A DNA stretch of 64,000 nucleotides from Latrodectus hesperus (Eukaryota; Arthropoda; Arachnida; Araneae; Theridiidae), in assembly GCA_037975125.1 (NCBI GenBank), contig CM075852.1:18501297-18565296 (forward strand), in the 5' to 3' direction. Positions 21,900 through 34,607 of this stretch are shown here, one piece after another. Each line of letters starts with the position of its first letter. Positions within the stretch are counted from its first letter, which is position 1. The translations under genes and the position numbers were made by a program. A model generated the notes under the pieces. That model did not search any database, had not been told where the DNA came from, and saw only the letters and a list, made by a program, of their open reading frames with translations.

Positions 21900-24320
21900 A
21901 CGTGGCGCATAATCTCAGTAAATTATATAATTAAAACTAGAATGTTAGAAAACAAACATTTACAGAACACATACATATACAATCAGTCTTTTTTGTTTAT
22001 TTAATAGTAAAATAAATTTTTTACTGTCAAAAATTGGTTATGTGCGTAAAATATCTTGATATTTTTAAATAAGTTTTAAACAAATTTTTTATTTTTATTT
22101 TCATTTATAATTCTTTTTCAACAATTTAGAATTGAGTGTTTTTAGTGTCATTTATTCAGGAGCTAATAAACTATTGAAATTGAATACGTTTTGATTCTTT
22201 AGGTACATGCCCAAAAAGTCTTTTACCAAATATTTTAAATTTGGAAATCATTAAGACTTTTCAAATATCATCACTCTGAGTAAATTAAAATATAGTAAAG
22301 TATAAATATTAAATTTGGAATCCACAATATGTCTAAAAAGTTAATTTTGGGTTAGTATAAAAATTTTCCCAAATATAAGCGTTTGATAATTTCAATTAGT
22401 AATAACTAAATTAATAACCAAATAAATAAACATTTAAAATTATTTCATGATTACAAATTTGTAAAGAAAGAGAGAAGCTCCAAATATTCAACAATCCTAA
22501 AAAATAATTCTTGAATATTTGGCTTATTATGAAATGATGCGTTTGGCGATAGTTTCCAAATGGACTAAGTATGAAATACTTCTTTCTCATTGATTTCATA
22601 ACCTCGAAAGTATCGTTGTGATTTTTATATAGAATAAAGGATTCTGTCAAAATATTTTGCGTTTAGATAAACAGAAAAAAGGAACTCAAAAATGTATTTT
22701 TGATATTTATCTTTGAAATCCGAACTGGAATTCTCACAATTGAATTTAGAATTCTTGGCAGCACAAAACTATTCTCAGAAATATATATTTTTTATGCATA
22801 GACGTTACTAGAATATGGCGCAAGAAAAAGTGATATAAACTGCTTTTTCTAGCGAATGGTTTTCAGCCTGTTCCAATTGAATACAAAGAACTGAAATCTT
22901 TTGATAAGATTTAAAAAATAAAAATTCCGACCACTGTTTATTTTACATTTATTTCTGAGAAATAAGAATGCGCCAAGAAATTCGATAACTTGGCGTCCAT
23001 CCAGAGTTTTGAATTATGGAGATAGGAGAGTTCTTTGTGCAACGAGATATTATTTTAACTTTTTAAACGTCGAATTTCAAAAAAATACTGTAAGAGTTCA
23101 ATCTCTCTTGGCTTGTGAAATATTTTGTTTCATTCTTAAATCTAGAGTTACCGTTGCAACAAATCAAATTGTCCATTCTTCAAAATGTAAAGTTTTATGA
23201 GGTAAAAAATATGTATTTTACACTTTTTGTTCATGTTCTCTATAAGCATTTTGAAATGGAAATTCCAATTATATGGTTTTTTTAAGTTTTCACAAAAAGT
23301 ACGGATAATTTTGTGTTGACATCTCATTTAATTTATATTTTGGTGATAATATATATACTGCTGGCAGAGTTAAAATTCAACAGCAGGAAAACAACATGAA
23401 AATTTACGAAGTCCAAAAATGTTTGCAGTTATCAAACGGACATTTGTAGATCACATCTAAGAAATGCATTCATATATAAAATAGACGGCAGTCAATATCT
23501 ACAAGATGTGTAAATGAAAACTTGTATAACATATATCATATGCTTGTTGCAATAAGAGTTCAGCTTTGTTGCTGTTGAAAAGTTGAGATGTAATGAGGAG
23601 AAATGCTTACCATTTTTCTTTTTGATTTTTAACTGGGGTCGAATTATAGTCTTTGCATTGGGATTTATCTTCGTATTGCTGATTCCGTCAGTCAAAATGC
23701 CATGACTGTTTGCGGAATTTGGAATCTATGGATTTGATGAAATCTCAGCGGACTACTATGGCAACATCCGAAAAAATAAATGTTTTTTGCATATCGCTTA
23801 TGGATCATATTACTCTACATCCTGGAATCCTGATTCAAGAAATGGGACTTTTTTGGAGTATAAACTACTGCACGAGAAGTTCGATGATGTTTGTTTCAAC
23901 AAGGGCAAAAAACTGCATTACTGTAAACGAATCAAAATATTTCCCATTAGGTAAATTAGTATATCCGTGCAATCTTTCATACATTTAGAAAATGTGTATT
24001 TGTTGTTTTAGGACATTTGTCATTTTTCGATGTTATAGCTATATAGTGTATTTTTATGCAATATTTTTTTTTTGGTCAGAGATGTGATTTTAGAATTCAG
24101 ATTCCCATGTTTTTAATATTTGAGTTATTTATTTTTGTTATTTTGCTGAGTTTTTTTTTTTTTTTTTTATCATCAGCACTCTGATTATTTACTTCAAAAG
24201 TTTATTTGCGGATACAAAACGAAAGTCGATATTTCATAGTAATTTTACAATCTATACTTTTATTTGCATAATATCATATCCAAATTGGCTCTTTAATTTG
24301 AAAATTTTCGTATATTGTGA
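21900..24320. other. No gene seen
   Basis: AT-rich. The 92-codon frame at 23710-23988 and the 67-codon frame at 23492-23695 (minus) show no domain I know and no coding-like composition. Confidence 0.45.
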
Positions 24321-24915
24321 AAATATATATTTTAAAATAAGGCAAATATGAAATTGAATATAAAAAAGTAAAAATCAAATTTTAATGTAAAATAAGTTTT
24401 GAAATGTGTCCCATAATAAAATAAATTTGTGAAAAATATATAATGTTAGCCCTAAATATATCGTCCAATCATTGTTAAAAGGTACCGATATACTTTATTC
24501 ATTAAAATATTATATGAAGGATAGTTAAGGGAATTTTAAGAAAAATTTATTAATGTTTAAGCTTGAAATATTTAAAATACGGATTTTTAAGATTGAATTT
24601 AAAAATTCAGTACTGATAAAATAGTATAAATTTTTTTAAACTATTTTTTTCATGTTCCGAGTTTTATTTAACATTTCCTTATCTTAACTGTGATCTGACT
24701 CAAAGTTTTCTTATATTGAAGATACATAATTTAGATTTTCATGTAAATTTGATATTGAATATAACAAAAAAGTAAAAATCAAATTTAGTTAAACATAAAT
24801 TTTGAATTGTCTCATTGTAAAAGGTGTAAAAAATACTTAATGTCAAGCCTAATACATTATACAATCATTGTTAAAAGGTTCTGATAATACTTCACATTTA
24901 TTAAAATATAATATA
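24320..24915. repeat. Diverged tandem duplication, period about 400 bp
   Basis: ATTGAATATAA...AAAAAGTAAAAATCAAATTT near 24350 recurs near 24750. In both it is followed by CAATCATTGTTAAAAGGT (24467 and 24863 regions) and a TTATTAAAATAT end. Many differences, so an old event. Confidence 0.75.
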
Positions 24916-25079
24916 AAAAAATATAATGTATATTAATGATTATATTACAAACTCCTCTATGTATCAGGAATTTAATATTTAAATTTCTTAATTTAGTTCA
25001 TCATTGGAAGTTGTTTAGTTGTATTATAAAAGATCGATATATTTTCTCAAGATTTTGATACTTTAGACTTGGATTTCGT

Positions 25080-25450
25080 GACTCTGGAGCAAACTATGTA
25101 AGAAAGAATGCAGTGACTATCCATTTTCTCCGAAGGAAAATCGAAGGCTAACAGAAAACAGGTTGCCCAGAGTCTAGATCTCGATAGATTTACCAGAATT
25201 AACTACTTCTTTCCCTTCGTGCCCGTAATTGATGTCCGGCCCTCCCTCTATTTAATCTCAAGAAACAATAGAGACGAAAGCCGACAGCAGAGAGATAAGT
25301 GAGGAAGAGGACAAGTTAATGAAATACCTGAGACTAATAGACTGTTGTGCGAACAAGAAACTATAGTATCTCTGGGTGGCAACAATGCGGGTAAAATAAT
25401 TGTAGAGATTAAGAGCAGGCTGAGGTTTTTACTCATAAACTCTTCTCTTC
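25080..25450. other. GC-richer single-copy patch
   Basis: Higher-complexity sequence with purine-rich stretches (GAGAGATAAGTGAGGAAGAGG). No domain on either strand. Candidate conserved non-coding DNA. Confidence 0.3.
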
Positions 25451-25499
25451 CTAGATGGTATAATCGCTTATTGGTGGGTGATTGGTAGTATTATTGGAA

Positions 25500-27150
25500 T
25501 ACCTTTCTCAGATTTTTTTTCGTTCCTTTCGGTACAAATTCTTTTGTTAATATTGTACACCATTTCCTTATTTGGAATGGAGAATGAAAATGTTATTTGG
25601 CTTCACTTTCGTTGTTATAGTAACACATTGGATTAACATGAGAATATTTGCTTAGAGTAGGTCTGCTTACTTATGTTTAATAGCTTTAATTTTATTCGGA
25701 CATAATAAATTTATCAATTGTCCTGTTTTGCTTGCGTAAAGTTGGCGAATATGGCTTTATGCTCTCAATCATCACGTAAGCTTGAAAAATATTCATTTTT
25801 GCGTGACTTTATTATAGTGATTTTTGTGAGCAAATTTGTAATTAATAAATTTTACATTATGCAAGGTAATGAATTGTTGACTTCAAATTTGAAATTTCCA
25901 GTTTAGTTACATCTATATTTAAAGTTAATATTTTTAACAGGTCGATAGATTTCTGAACCGGTATACATTACTTACGAAAAAAAATTTATTTTCTTGGAAA
26001 ATTTATAAAAGTGAACCATGCGTGACAAAATGGTGAGGCAAGTTGTTGTTTTTAAATGCAAAAGTTTTGTTGGGATGTTCAATTTTGTTGTTAAATTCAC
26101 TTATGTCCATGATAAACAATGAAACGTAACAATGATTTTTCAAGCCATGTATATAATTTCTTGTAGGAGTTTTAGGGATCATAAACAATCATTTGATCTC
26201 CCATATCATATTGTTCAGTCTGTCGACTAGCCATGGCAAATAATTTCGTGGTATGACAATTCTTAATCTTTATTAAGATTAACTGACACGTAATTTACTT
26301 CTGTATTTCTGTACAAATTCATTTTTACAAGATATGATGCGATCAATAGTACAACAATGAATATATTGTTTTCGGAATAATTTTTGACCTTATACTATCG
26401 CAAAAATAGCCTTATAATTTGTGTATGTAGAAGAAAATGCTAATCATTCGTATTCCGAAATCTCCTGAAAGGGAAAATTTGAAATCGTACTTTTTATAAT
26501 TAATTAAAAAAAAATTGTTGTATCCTTTTTGTGGTTACATTTGTCTAGGTAGAGCCTCAGAATTTTCATGGTTACCATGGTTGTTTCATCATATAAAAAT
26601 AATTATACAATATTTGAGTTGAGTTTAAATATTTCTCAATTCTTCCTTTTTTTTTTTTTTTTTTTTTTACTAATTTCTTTATTAAAAATTTCTTTGCCCC
26701 CTAGTAAGCCTTGCATTAACTTTGCACAAAACTTTTCTTTTTTACTGTTTACACTGAAATAAATTCTATTTGTAAATGCATGCAACAAATCTTGTTTCGA
26801 ATTTCCTTTCGTTTTATAATCTACAATTTTGAGGTGTCCCAATTATACCAAATATATTGCAGAATATTAGAACTGCAATTATTGCAATTTGTTCATTTTA
26901 CAGTAAGTATAACCACTAACATAAGAAAACTTCGCTGTGAAATACTGATGTCTAAATTTCTGATTACAACTAACATAATTTGTGACGTAATTGAAAGAAT
27001 TCTATTCCGTTTTGAAATTACTTATTTCCCCGTTAAAATGTTGCAAGTGATTATCTGTACACTTCAATACCATAGTAATGGTTTCAAATAATTCTCTAAT
27101 ATGTATAATTTTCCTCAGTTCACACATAATTGAAGCGGAGAAAGATTAAC
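25500..27150. other. No gene seen
   Basis: AT-rich, with a poly(T) run at about 26648-26669. The 103-codon frame at 26780-27091 is compositionally like background and unrecognised. Confidence 0.45.
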
Positions 27151-27159
27151 GTTCATTTT

Positions 27160-27640
27160 CGTGCGTCCATTCCAGCTGTTAAGCTCCATTCGGAAATATT
27201 AATCCTTTTGCAGATCCTTGACCAATATGTTGGAAAATGGAAAAGTACAAGATGAGCTATCCTATCTGTCCGCTTTGGAAGACTATCTGTAATGGAGAGG
27301 TTTGGACCATACCCTTTTAGGATGCCCTTAATGACTCCTTGAACAATTAGCCAGGGTGTAACCCTGGGAAAGGAAAGGAATCCTAAGCTAGGGTAGCAGA
27401 TGGTGATGCCAGTAGGAAGTTCAAATTAGATTGAATTTGCTCTTCGCGTCCCACCCCCAGCACGGTGTTGAAGCCTTTGAAATTGAGTGCCAGAAAAACT
27501 GACACCTCTGCGAAATGCATCTGCCTTTGTCACCCGAAATTGATACGAAAGCATGAAATGGGATTTCACTTCGGGTAAGGATTCGCTATGCAGTTGCCAA
27601 CGATGCTAAGCTGAATTCTGTCAGCAATCTTGTCAAATGG
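27160..27640. other. GC-richer single-copy island
   Basis: About 480 bp of more balanced composition, with CCAGGGTGTAACCCTGGGAAAGG (a short inverted repeat) near 27353. No open frame of note and no transposon hallmark. Confidence 0.35.
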
Positions 27641-27811
27641 AAAATGGAGATTACTCTATATACTGCGAGGCTGGAAAAAAAATCAAGAAATGTACTTCGT
27701 TATTTGTACGATTTTGTTTTAAATATATATTTAGCTTTTTCGTTAAAATTTACCATAGTTCAATTAAAAGTTTATATATATAATCCAGGGTGGGCCACGA
27801 TTTTTCGCAGG

Positions 27812-27865
<54 letters not shown>
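27812..27865. repeat. (TA)n microsatellite flanked by inverted CAGGTT/AACCTG
   Basis: About 24 TA units between GCAGGTT on the left and AAACCTGAG on the right, so the whole stretch can fold back on itself. Confidence 0.95.
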
Positions 27866-27949
27866 AACCTGAGAAACTATATATATATGAGAGAGATTGA
27901 TTAAAAGCACTATATATGCATAGTGATTTTTAGCTTGAATACAGAACAT

Positions 27950-29020
27950 TTGAATATACTTCATATTAAAGCGTTAAATTTCTATTAGAAATACCACAAG
28001 TAATAGAAATTTAAATCACTTGGATAAAGGTAATTTAATTTTCATTTATGTAAACATTCATCCCAATTTCAAAGGTAACAAATGTTATATTTTCGCACTT
28101 AATGAAGAGTTTAAAAGCTTATATAATGTTTTAATATTGTTTGCAAATAAAATGAAGTCTCAAGTTCCTTCTGTTGACTGATTTGCAATATTTCGAAAGG
28201 AAAAATAATGTGGAAAAGACATGGGTGAATGTGACTTTAGATTAATTAAATTTTACTAATGTATTTTTGACGGATCCAAATTTAACGTTGCGCATTTAAC
28301 TGTTAAAACAAAACAAAAAATTCTTTTAAATTGCTAATGGAAAAAAAGAAATTTCTAATTCAGAAATTTGCTTGCGAAACTGACGTATTCCGGTTTATAT
28401 TCAAACATTTGTACAAAAGAGAAAATCTGGCTTGATTTAAATGGTATGTCATTGTAGATTTTAGGCGTTATATAATCTCGAGATAAAATGTGTGAACACT
28501 AATAATTAAATTCCAACATTGAAATTCATCTACTTTTGCATTTTTTCACTCTTTGGGTCTAATAAAAAAAATAGATTCTCTTGAATTTATTAACTAATTG
28601 GAGATTGAATAATTTTAACGTGTTGTACTCCAGTTCATTTGATCAATTTCAAATTTGAGTGTTGGTACTTGCATTGATTTGAATCTGTTTTAATTTAGGG
28701 AGTTAAGTCGAATTAGCTTCTGCGTTTCATGTAAGTTATAGAAAATTCTTGCTTTCAGATTTATTATTAGTATAACATTTATTAAATTTCATTTACTAAT
28801 TTATGAATAGTAAATTCGTAGTTGATGCTAACATAATTGGACATTAATAACAAATCTGAAAAGCTAAAGTATGAGAGACGTGTATTAATCTTTGTCAGAG
28901 TATAAGAAAAGGTTCAATGTGTGCATGTATTTTAATCTGCAAAAATGTACATTTTAGAAAACATGGATGCATACAATTTAATATTGTAGTTATTCGATAC
29001 TTTATTGTATTTATTTTATC
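27950..29020. other. No gene seen
   Basis: AT-rich with stops in all frames; no repeat family recognised. Confidence 0.5.
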
Positions 29021-29025
29021 TTTCA

Positions 29026-29180
29026 CCGTGCCGCCAGCTGAATGATGGAATTTATGGTCTTTAGTTCAAAAGTTCGGGGGTTCAATTCCTAACTCGACTG
29101 TTTGTAGCAGTGCAGAATCCAACATTTAAACTGTAAACCACTGTTCAGTTATACTTTGTGTACGAAATGTGACAGCAGAG
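29026..29180 (+). repeat. SINE family A, old copy
   Basis: CCGCCAGCTGAATGATGG head, TTAGTTCAAAAGTTCGGGGGTTCAATTCC around the B box, then GTTTGTAGCAGTGCAGAATCCAACATTTAAACTGTA and GTGTACGAAATGTGACAG. Confidence 0.7.
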
Positions 29181-29349
29181 CCTCAATTAAGTCACTATAA
29201 ATCGATATACCTATTTCAAAATCGAATTTAACAAACTAGTTTTACAATTCAGCAAACAAAATGAAAATAGTGCTTGAAATAAAATTTTACAGTACAGTAT
29301 CCTTTGTGTTTTAAAATATTTTTATGGTTGTGTTTGTAATATTTCTGTT

Positions 29350-29378
29350 GAATGTGTGTGTGTGAGAGAGAGAGAGTA
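29350..29378. repeat. Short (TG)n(AG)n microsatellite
   Basis: GTGTGTGTGTGAGAGAGAGAGAG; small and imperfect. Confidence 0.9.
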
Positions 29379-29564
29379 AATTAAAAAATTCTCTAATGAA
29401 GTTTTTCTTATATTAAAATTTTTATTTATTTATGGATGAACTAAATAACTCCCTGTAGAATTAAAAGTTAAGTATGATTTTGAAACGCATTTTCGAAGAA
29501 AATTGTGTTTCGATTTCTTGAACTGTTTTAAAATGAATTAGTGGAAGAACCTATTAAAAACGAA

Positions 29565-29660
29565 ATCTGAAATGGTTACTGCTTTGGCCTTCAATTAACA
29601 GTTTATTGGTTCAATTCCCTTCTTAGGTATGAATGTTTAAAATATTTCTTCTAACGTTAT
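29565..29660 (+). repeat. SINE family A fragment, old
   Basis: GAAATGGTTACTGCTTTGGCCTTC, AACAGTTTATTGGTTCAATTCC and TTAGGTATGAATGTTT follow the order of the family head and early body. Confidence 0.6.
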
Positions 29661-30100
29661 AAAAATTTCTGTTCAACAAGAACTAGTTCAAAATCTAGAA
29701 ATATGATAGTAATGAAAAGTCATCGAAGAATGCCCTTTTGTATCGTTCTGAAAATAATTAAAATTAAGAAATTTACTACATAAGATCTTTTAAATAGACA
29801 GTTCTTCGTGTGTTTATTTTTATACTATAAAGTTGATAAAATTACAAATTAAAATTTTTGAATTTTTGTCTTAATCTTTGAAAATTTCAAATCTATTTGA
29901 ATGATGAATCAAAATTTTTATGATAAAATTTTTCTCCCACTTTTTCTTAACTTCTATATTGGCACTGAATAATAATAATGCAGAATGCTCGTAAGCACTG
30001 CTGTAATATTGAATATACATACTGACCATAGTAATATAAATTATATATTTTTAAATTCATTCTAATTTTTACTTCTTGTAATTAAGGATTTTGTGTATAT

Positions 30101-30245
30101 GCCGAGCTTCTTTTTGTATGATTGGACTTTAGCCTTCCATTAATGGATTCGTTTCCTAACAAAAGATTGCTGATTGTATTGATTCGGAGCCCATCTTAAA
30201 CCGCAAGTACCTCTTGAATTAGACTTATGAAAAGTGATTGGAGAA
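30101..30245 (+). repeat. SINE family A, old copy
   Basis: GCCGAGCTTC head start, TTAGCCTTCCATTAATGG, then body landmarks GATTCGGAGCCCATCTTAAACCGCAAGTACC; the tail is decayed. Confidence 0.6.
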
Positions 30246-30339
30246 GGACAGGCGAAATAATTCCTCTTGTATTCATTATTTAACGCAAAATTGTTTGCTT
30301 CATTCTGATCTAATACTGTCACAACAATCATGATTCATT

Positions 30340-30905
30340 TGGACCACGTGATCGACCTTCTTCCTGCATCAGAGTGGATGCCCCTTCCCATCCGACGTCA
30401 AGTCAGCGCCAAGAAAGTTCTCGAATGACCAACATTAATCAGCTTTTCATTATCCCGGTGTCCAAAAAATGGCAACATTTCTCTTTTTTTCTTTTCTTCT
30501 CTTTCCTTTCTCGGAAGGGAAATAAAATTAAAAGACACTCGAAGAGTATCTTTCTTCCGGTCTGTGATACTTTCTTTCTTTTCCATCAAGATTCCTTTCT
30601 GCCATAATGGACTCGAGATATGCCACTTTCGGAAATATCTGCCTGATCAGGAGGCGGCAGGGGCGGTGCAGGGAATGGAAAACGAGGTCATAGGGGCGTG
30701 AAATAAAATCTGATCTCTTGTGACAGCCCTTACCCTACCCTCAGTTGGCAAATTGCTTTTGCAAATCACTTCGAGGGAGGTCTCCGATCATTCTTGATGG
30801 GGGGAGGAGGAGGCAGGGCTGCCTTGTTTTTTGTGTGTACATCTCGACCTTAATGGTTTTCTCTCCGCTGCCGTCGTTTGATCAGGGCTTTGTTTCTGGA
30901 TAAAT
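30340..30905. other. GC-rich island
   Basis: Over 500 bp of balanced-to-GC-rich sequence, including AGGAGGCGGCAGGGGCGGTG and GATGGGGGGAGGAGGAGGCAG. No transposon hallmark, no domain on either strand. One of the better candidates here for conserved non-coding or regulatory DNA. Confidence 0.4.
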
Positions 30906-31149
30906 ACCCAGTTACCACATAATTGTCTTCAGTGATAAAAATCTTTGGCTTTTGTGAGATCTTTGGCTTTTCGAATTTGCTGTCTTGTGATACGTATTGA
31001 TTTCGCTTATGTTGTTGCTGTGCTACTTTGTTGTACCGGAATTTTTTATCAGGTTTCGCGTTTATGCTTCATGGGCTTTTTTATAAATTTATCATCGCGA
31101 CTGATTTCTGCATTTTTATTTGCTCTCTAAAAACTATAAAATTATTTTA

Positions 31150-31560
31150 CAATTGGAGCTAATCGAGTTGAATGCTTAGCGTTTGATCTTTAATATGAAT
31201 AATTCGATTCCCTTTACAACCTTATTATGGAAGTTTGTAGTGATTTTTAACCCTTTTTAATATGTAGGTCGCTATCTAATTAGCTGTGGGGTGCAAAAAA
31301 TCGCCGTTGAAAGACAAACATACCATACATTTCTCGTATGAGTTTGTAGGTACGAATGCAGCCTCTGGCTTTGAAGTTTGAGTTGTTCGGAATCCAACTT
31401 AAAAAAGTAGCTTTTGTAATAATTAGACTTTATGTACAAAGAAAATGATCGTTGATCGAAAAACAAAACAATTTATCGCGTATGATAATGTTTATAATAG
31501 TTTGGAAACCCATTTAATCTGTAGGTACCTAAGCAAACTATACCTCTGCCTTAAAATTTG
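31150..31560 (+). repeat. Two or three old SINE family A copies in a row
   Basis: A first copy runs to GCAAAAAATCGCCGTTGAAAGACAAACA at 31321. A second begins near 31335 (GTAGGTACGAATGCAGCC) and ends AAAATGATCGTTGATCGAAAAACAAAACA near 31470. A third partial piece (TTTGGAAACCCATTTAATCTGTAGGTACC) follows at 31500. All are on the plus strand. Confidence 0.65.
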
Positions 31561-31799
31561 ACAGAAGGCTGAAAAATCAAATCATTAAGACTTCTTTACA
31601 ATTTCTGTAAATAACTGATATAAACGAACTTACGTAAATTTATGCAAAAGAGTTAACTACTATTTTTTTTATAGAAAACAACTTGTATATGTAAGTGAGA
31701 GAAAAAACATACAAACACATCAGACTTTCATAATTGCGCGTATGATTTTTGTTGATTTTCAACTTTTGCTTGCAGATTCGTTGACAATAGTCAGTAGGA

Positions 31800-32860
31800 T
31801 CCAGCAGTGTCTCAGAGAAGCAGTTTGCCCGATTCATTAAGGTGGTGGTCAGTCGGATGGGTAGAACTGGGGATGTCACAGGCTGATGTCGCTGGCTGTC
31901 TGAATTCGCTCCCAAAGACACAAAAGCTTCGGTTCCTTATTAATTCCAGAGACTGGAACATATTCTCTGAAATCAATATCAAATTGAAGCTTCTGTATCT
32001 AAAAGACATGCTCCTGGCCGACCACGACTGAAACATCTGCAGAAGACAGTTTCATAGCTCTTTTGACCCGAAGGAGAAGAAGCATTCCTGTGCCATAACT
32101 TGTTGCAGACCACTCTGTAGCATCGAAAAAAAGAATATCCGCAAGTACAATGCCAAGAAGTCTTCTATGTAGGTTTCCATGCAAAGCAACCAATTATGTG
32201 TTTCCCTTTCAACGGACGACAAGGACCTGTTCATATTGGACAACAGAACGTTTCCTGAACCAGACAGTGGTGGGCTTCTGTTACTTATTACAGAAAAGTC
32301 CAGATTCGCCCGAGAGAGCGATTCAGGGCGTGAGCTGATCTGGAAGGAATAGATCACTAGGTACTATCAATTCAATGCTGGAAAGACAGTTACCGAGGTG
32401 GTGGAATAAAGGTTTGGGTAGTGATCTCACTGGGTGGTCACAATGATCTGCGTGTGCTCCAAGGAATAACTGACTGGTGAGAGATATAGTGATGAGATGC
32501 TTCATCCATATTTTTGCCTATATCCCAATGCAGTCGAAAATGATTTCATTCTGAGGGAGAATAAAGCACGACTTCATTGAGCTGTAGTTGCGTAGGAATA
32601 TTTTGGGGTCATCTTGATTCAGAGCGAATGAAATAGCCAGCTTGATCTCCAGATATGAAAGAGCATCTGTGGAACTATCTTGGTGGACAAGTTGCTGCTT
32701 TAAGCTTTCCTCCAAGGATTAATGGAGAGCTGGAAAACAACTCACTCTGTATTTTGTTTTCGCTTCATATTTTGGTAGCCGATAACTTACATGGAAAATT
32801 GATGCCACCAATACATTCAAGCTATGAGTGGGAACATCTCTTATTAAAAATCATTTGTAT
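31800..32860 (+). pseudogene. Tc1-like transposase, heavily decayed
   Basis: A full-length but broken transposase of the Tc1 branch of Tc1/mariner. The pieces are spread over all three plus frames. The N-terminal helix-turn-helix reads SLPDSLRWWSVGWVELG then MSQADVAG (about 31815-31900). The stretch around the first catalytic aspartate reads ITEKSRFARESDSGRELIWKE (32283-32348), where the usual TDESRF has become TEKSRF. Next comes SYRGGGIKVWVVISLGGHNDL (about 32378-32441), and then the last third with SPDMKEHLWNYLGGQVAAL, PPRINGELEN and a final YEWEH near 32830. Numerous frameshifts and stop codons make it a certain pseudogene. I could not find its terminal inverted repeats, so element borders are unknown. 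It is much older than the mariner at 1922. Confidence 0.85.
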
Positions 32861-33023
32861 TACAGTTCTATAGCATTTCACTACATAAAACTATGCTTAT
32901 TCTTTTTCCGAAAATAAACTTTTCCTGCGAGATTGCTTTTTGTGTTCTAAATCATTCATGTGTTTTTCTTATGTAAACCTCTGTGTTGCAATCAATAAAT
33001 ACCTACTTTTTGCACTTGCCATT

Positions 33024-33077
33024 CAAATTTGGTGGGCGCTGATTGTCTTATTTTCAGTTTTGCGCCAACCAAATTTG
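33024..33077. repeat. Inverted repeat, 15 of 16 bp, 22-nt loop
   Basis: CAAATTTGGTGGGCGC and downstream GCGCCAACCAAATTTG. It lies about 170 bp after the Tc1-like relic and might belong to its end region. Confidence 0.8.
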
Positions 33078-33239
33078 ATGTTTTTACATTGATTCATTTG
33101 AAAATTAGAAGCTTAAAACCGATTTTTCCTAAGCTCTTATTGGCCAGTGTGCTTAGTAAGGCGTAGTTACTTTTCGCAAGAAAGGAAACTTAAAAAACTC
33201 AATACCTTGGCTGAATTTTAATGCATAAATGCATCTTTG

Positions 33240-33370
33240 TTTAATAGTTTGGCTGGAAACATCTGGAGCATTATAATCTGAAGAATAAAGTCTTAGCTAG
33301 TCCATCGTGAGCTAAATGCCACCCTCGTATGCAAAAAATGAGTGTTGAGCGACAAACAAACGAACGAACA
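33240..33370 (+). repeat. SINE family A, tail half
   Basis: Ends in GCCACCCTCGTATGCAAAAAATGAGTGTTGAGCGACAAACAAACGAACG, which is nearly the consensus tail; the head is missing or unrecognisable. Confidence 0.7.
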
Positions 33371-33567
33371 ATCACCATTGAACTAATTTTATTTATTCTG
33401 ATTCTGTTCTGAATCCGTTTATTTTTATTCTGACTCTAACTAGTGTCAAACCATCGTGTCTCTGGGACTAGATATTAGTAATAGTATTTTTTCCTTTGAC
33501 TGTATACCATTTTTCATGCAATACATTTTTAATTTAAAAATATACGTAAATAATTTCTGACATTTGC

Positions 33568-33710
33568 ATGGAGCTGGAAGCTAAATGTTTAATGAGCACT
33601 TTGGATTACTCTGACTTTCAGATTGATCGGAAGTTTGTGGATTCAATTTTTAAGATAAATGTTTTTAATGGATCTGAATACGTTTTGAAGTCGCAGTTCC
33701 TATTAAATTA
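33568..33710 (+). repeat. SINE family A, old copy
   Basis: GGAGCTGGAAGCTAAATGTTTAATG head, GTTTGTGGATTCAATTTTTAAG for the B-box region, then GTTTTTAATGGATCTGAATACG and GTCGCAGTTCC. Confidence 0.55.
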
Positions 33711-34607
33711 TTTCTCCCATGAAAAAGAAATATAGCTGATTTGCAAATCTACAAACTGACTTCCAGTACCTACACCTAACTATATCTACCTGATTCTATC
33801 CTATTGCAAATATATACTATAATAAGAAGCTATGAAACATTGTTGTATCTTTAATACCTTGAAAGTTAGAAATAACTTTCACAATTTACGTTGCAGGCCA
33901 GGATCTGATGGTCTTGTCTGGCATGCTGTCATCAGTGTTTACTCAAAAGCAAAAATTGGATCAAAATTTTATAATTATTACTAGTATTTATTTAAATTGG
34001 TATTTCCTTATAGTGATTAAGTGGCAATTAGTGTTTTTTAAGCTATTGTTGGCTTATCTTAATAAATGCAACAGTTAACGACGGAACAATGTTTTTCGAT
34101 TTTTTGTCTATTTTTGCGTTGACCTACAAATACTGTCTATCTGATCAGGTATATCATTCGATTCCATTTAACAATTTTTATATCATATTTGTATTTATGA
34201 TTGCTAAGATATAGTTATTAGAATGAATGAATAATTTTGAACTTCAGACTTTTTACTTATAGCAGTAAAATTTTTCTTACCCAAAGCATTGCTGAAAATT
34301 GTAAATAATTCCCCGATATATTATATACTAGAATAGATATTATTAAATTTTTAATTAATTGAGAATTATAAAGTTTATAATTAAATTATGACTTTTATAT
34401 TAACGAAATAATTAAAATTTGTGCTAACGATTTTAACTTTTGATTTTCCTTTTACCTTGTTTCTTATATTTTTTTATCATTATATATATTTTTATTTAAT
34501 TGTTATAAATGAAAATTTTGTTGAGAGTCATAAAATTTTGACGTGTAATTGTATGTATTTATAAAATTAATAAAAGCAATTGAAATTTCACATAAATTTA
34601 ATTATTA

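Noticed and set aside
26780..27091. 103-codon plus-strand frame
   Set aside because: Composition like the AT-rich background; no motif.
29600..29625. CTTAG|GTATGA acceptor-donor pair
   Set aside because: Derived from the SINE A head, so a by-product of the repeat.
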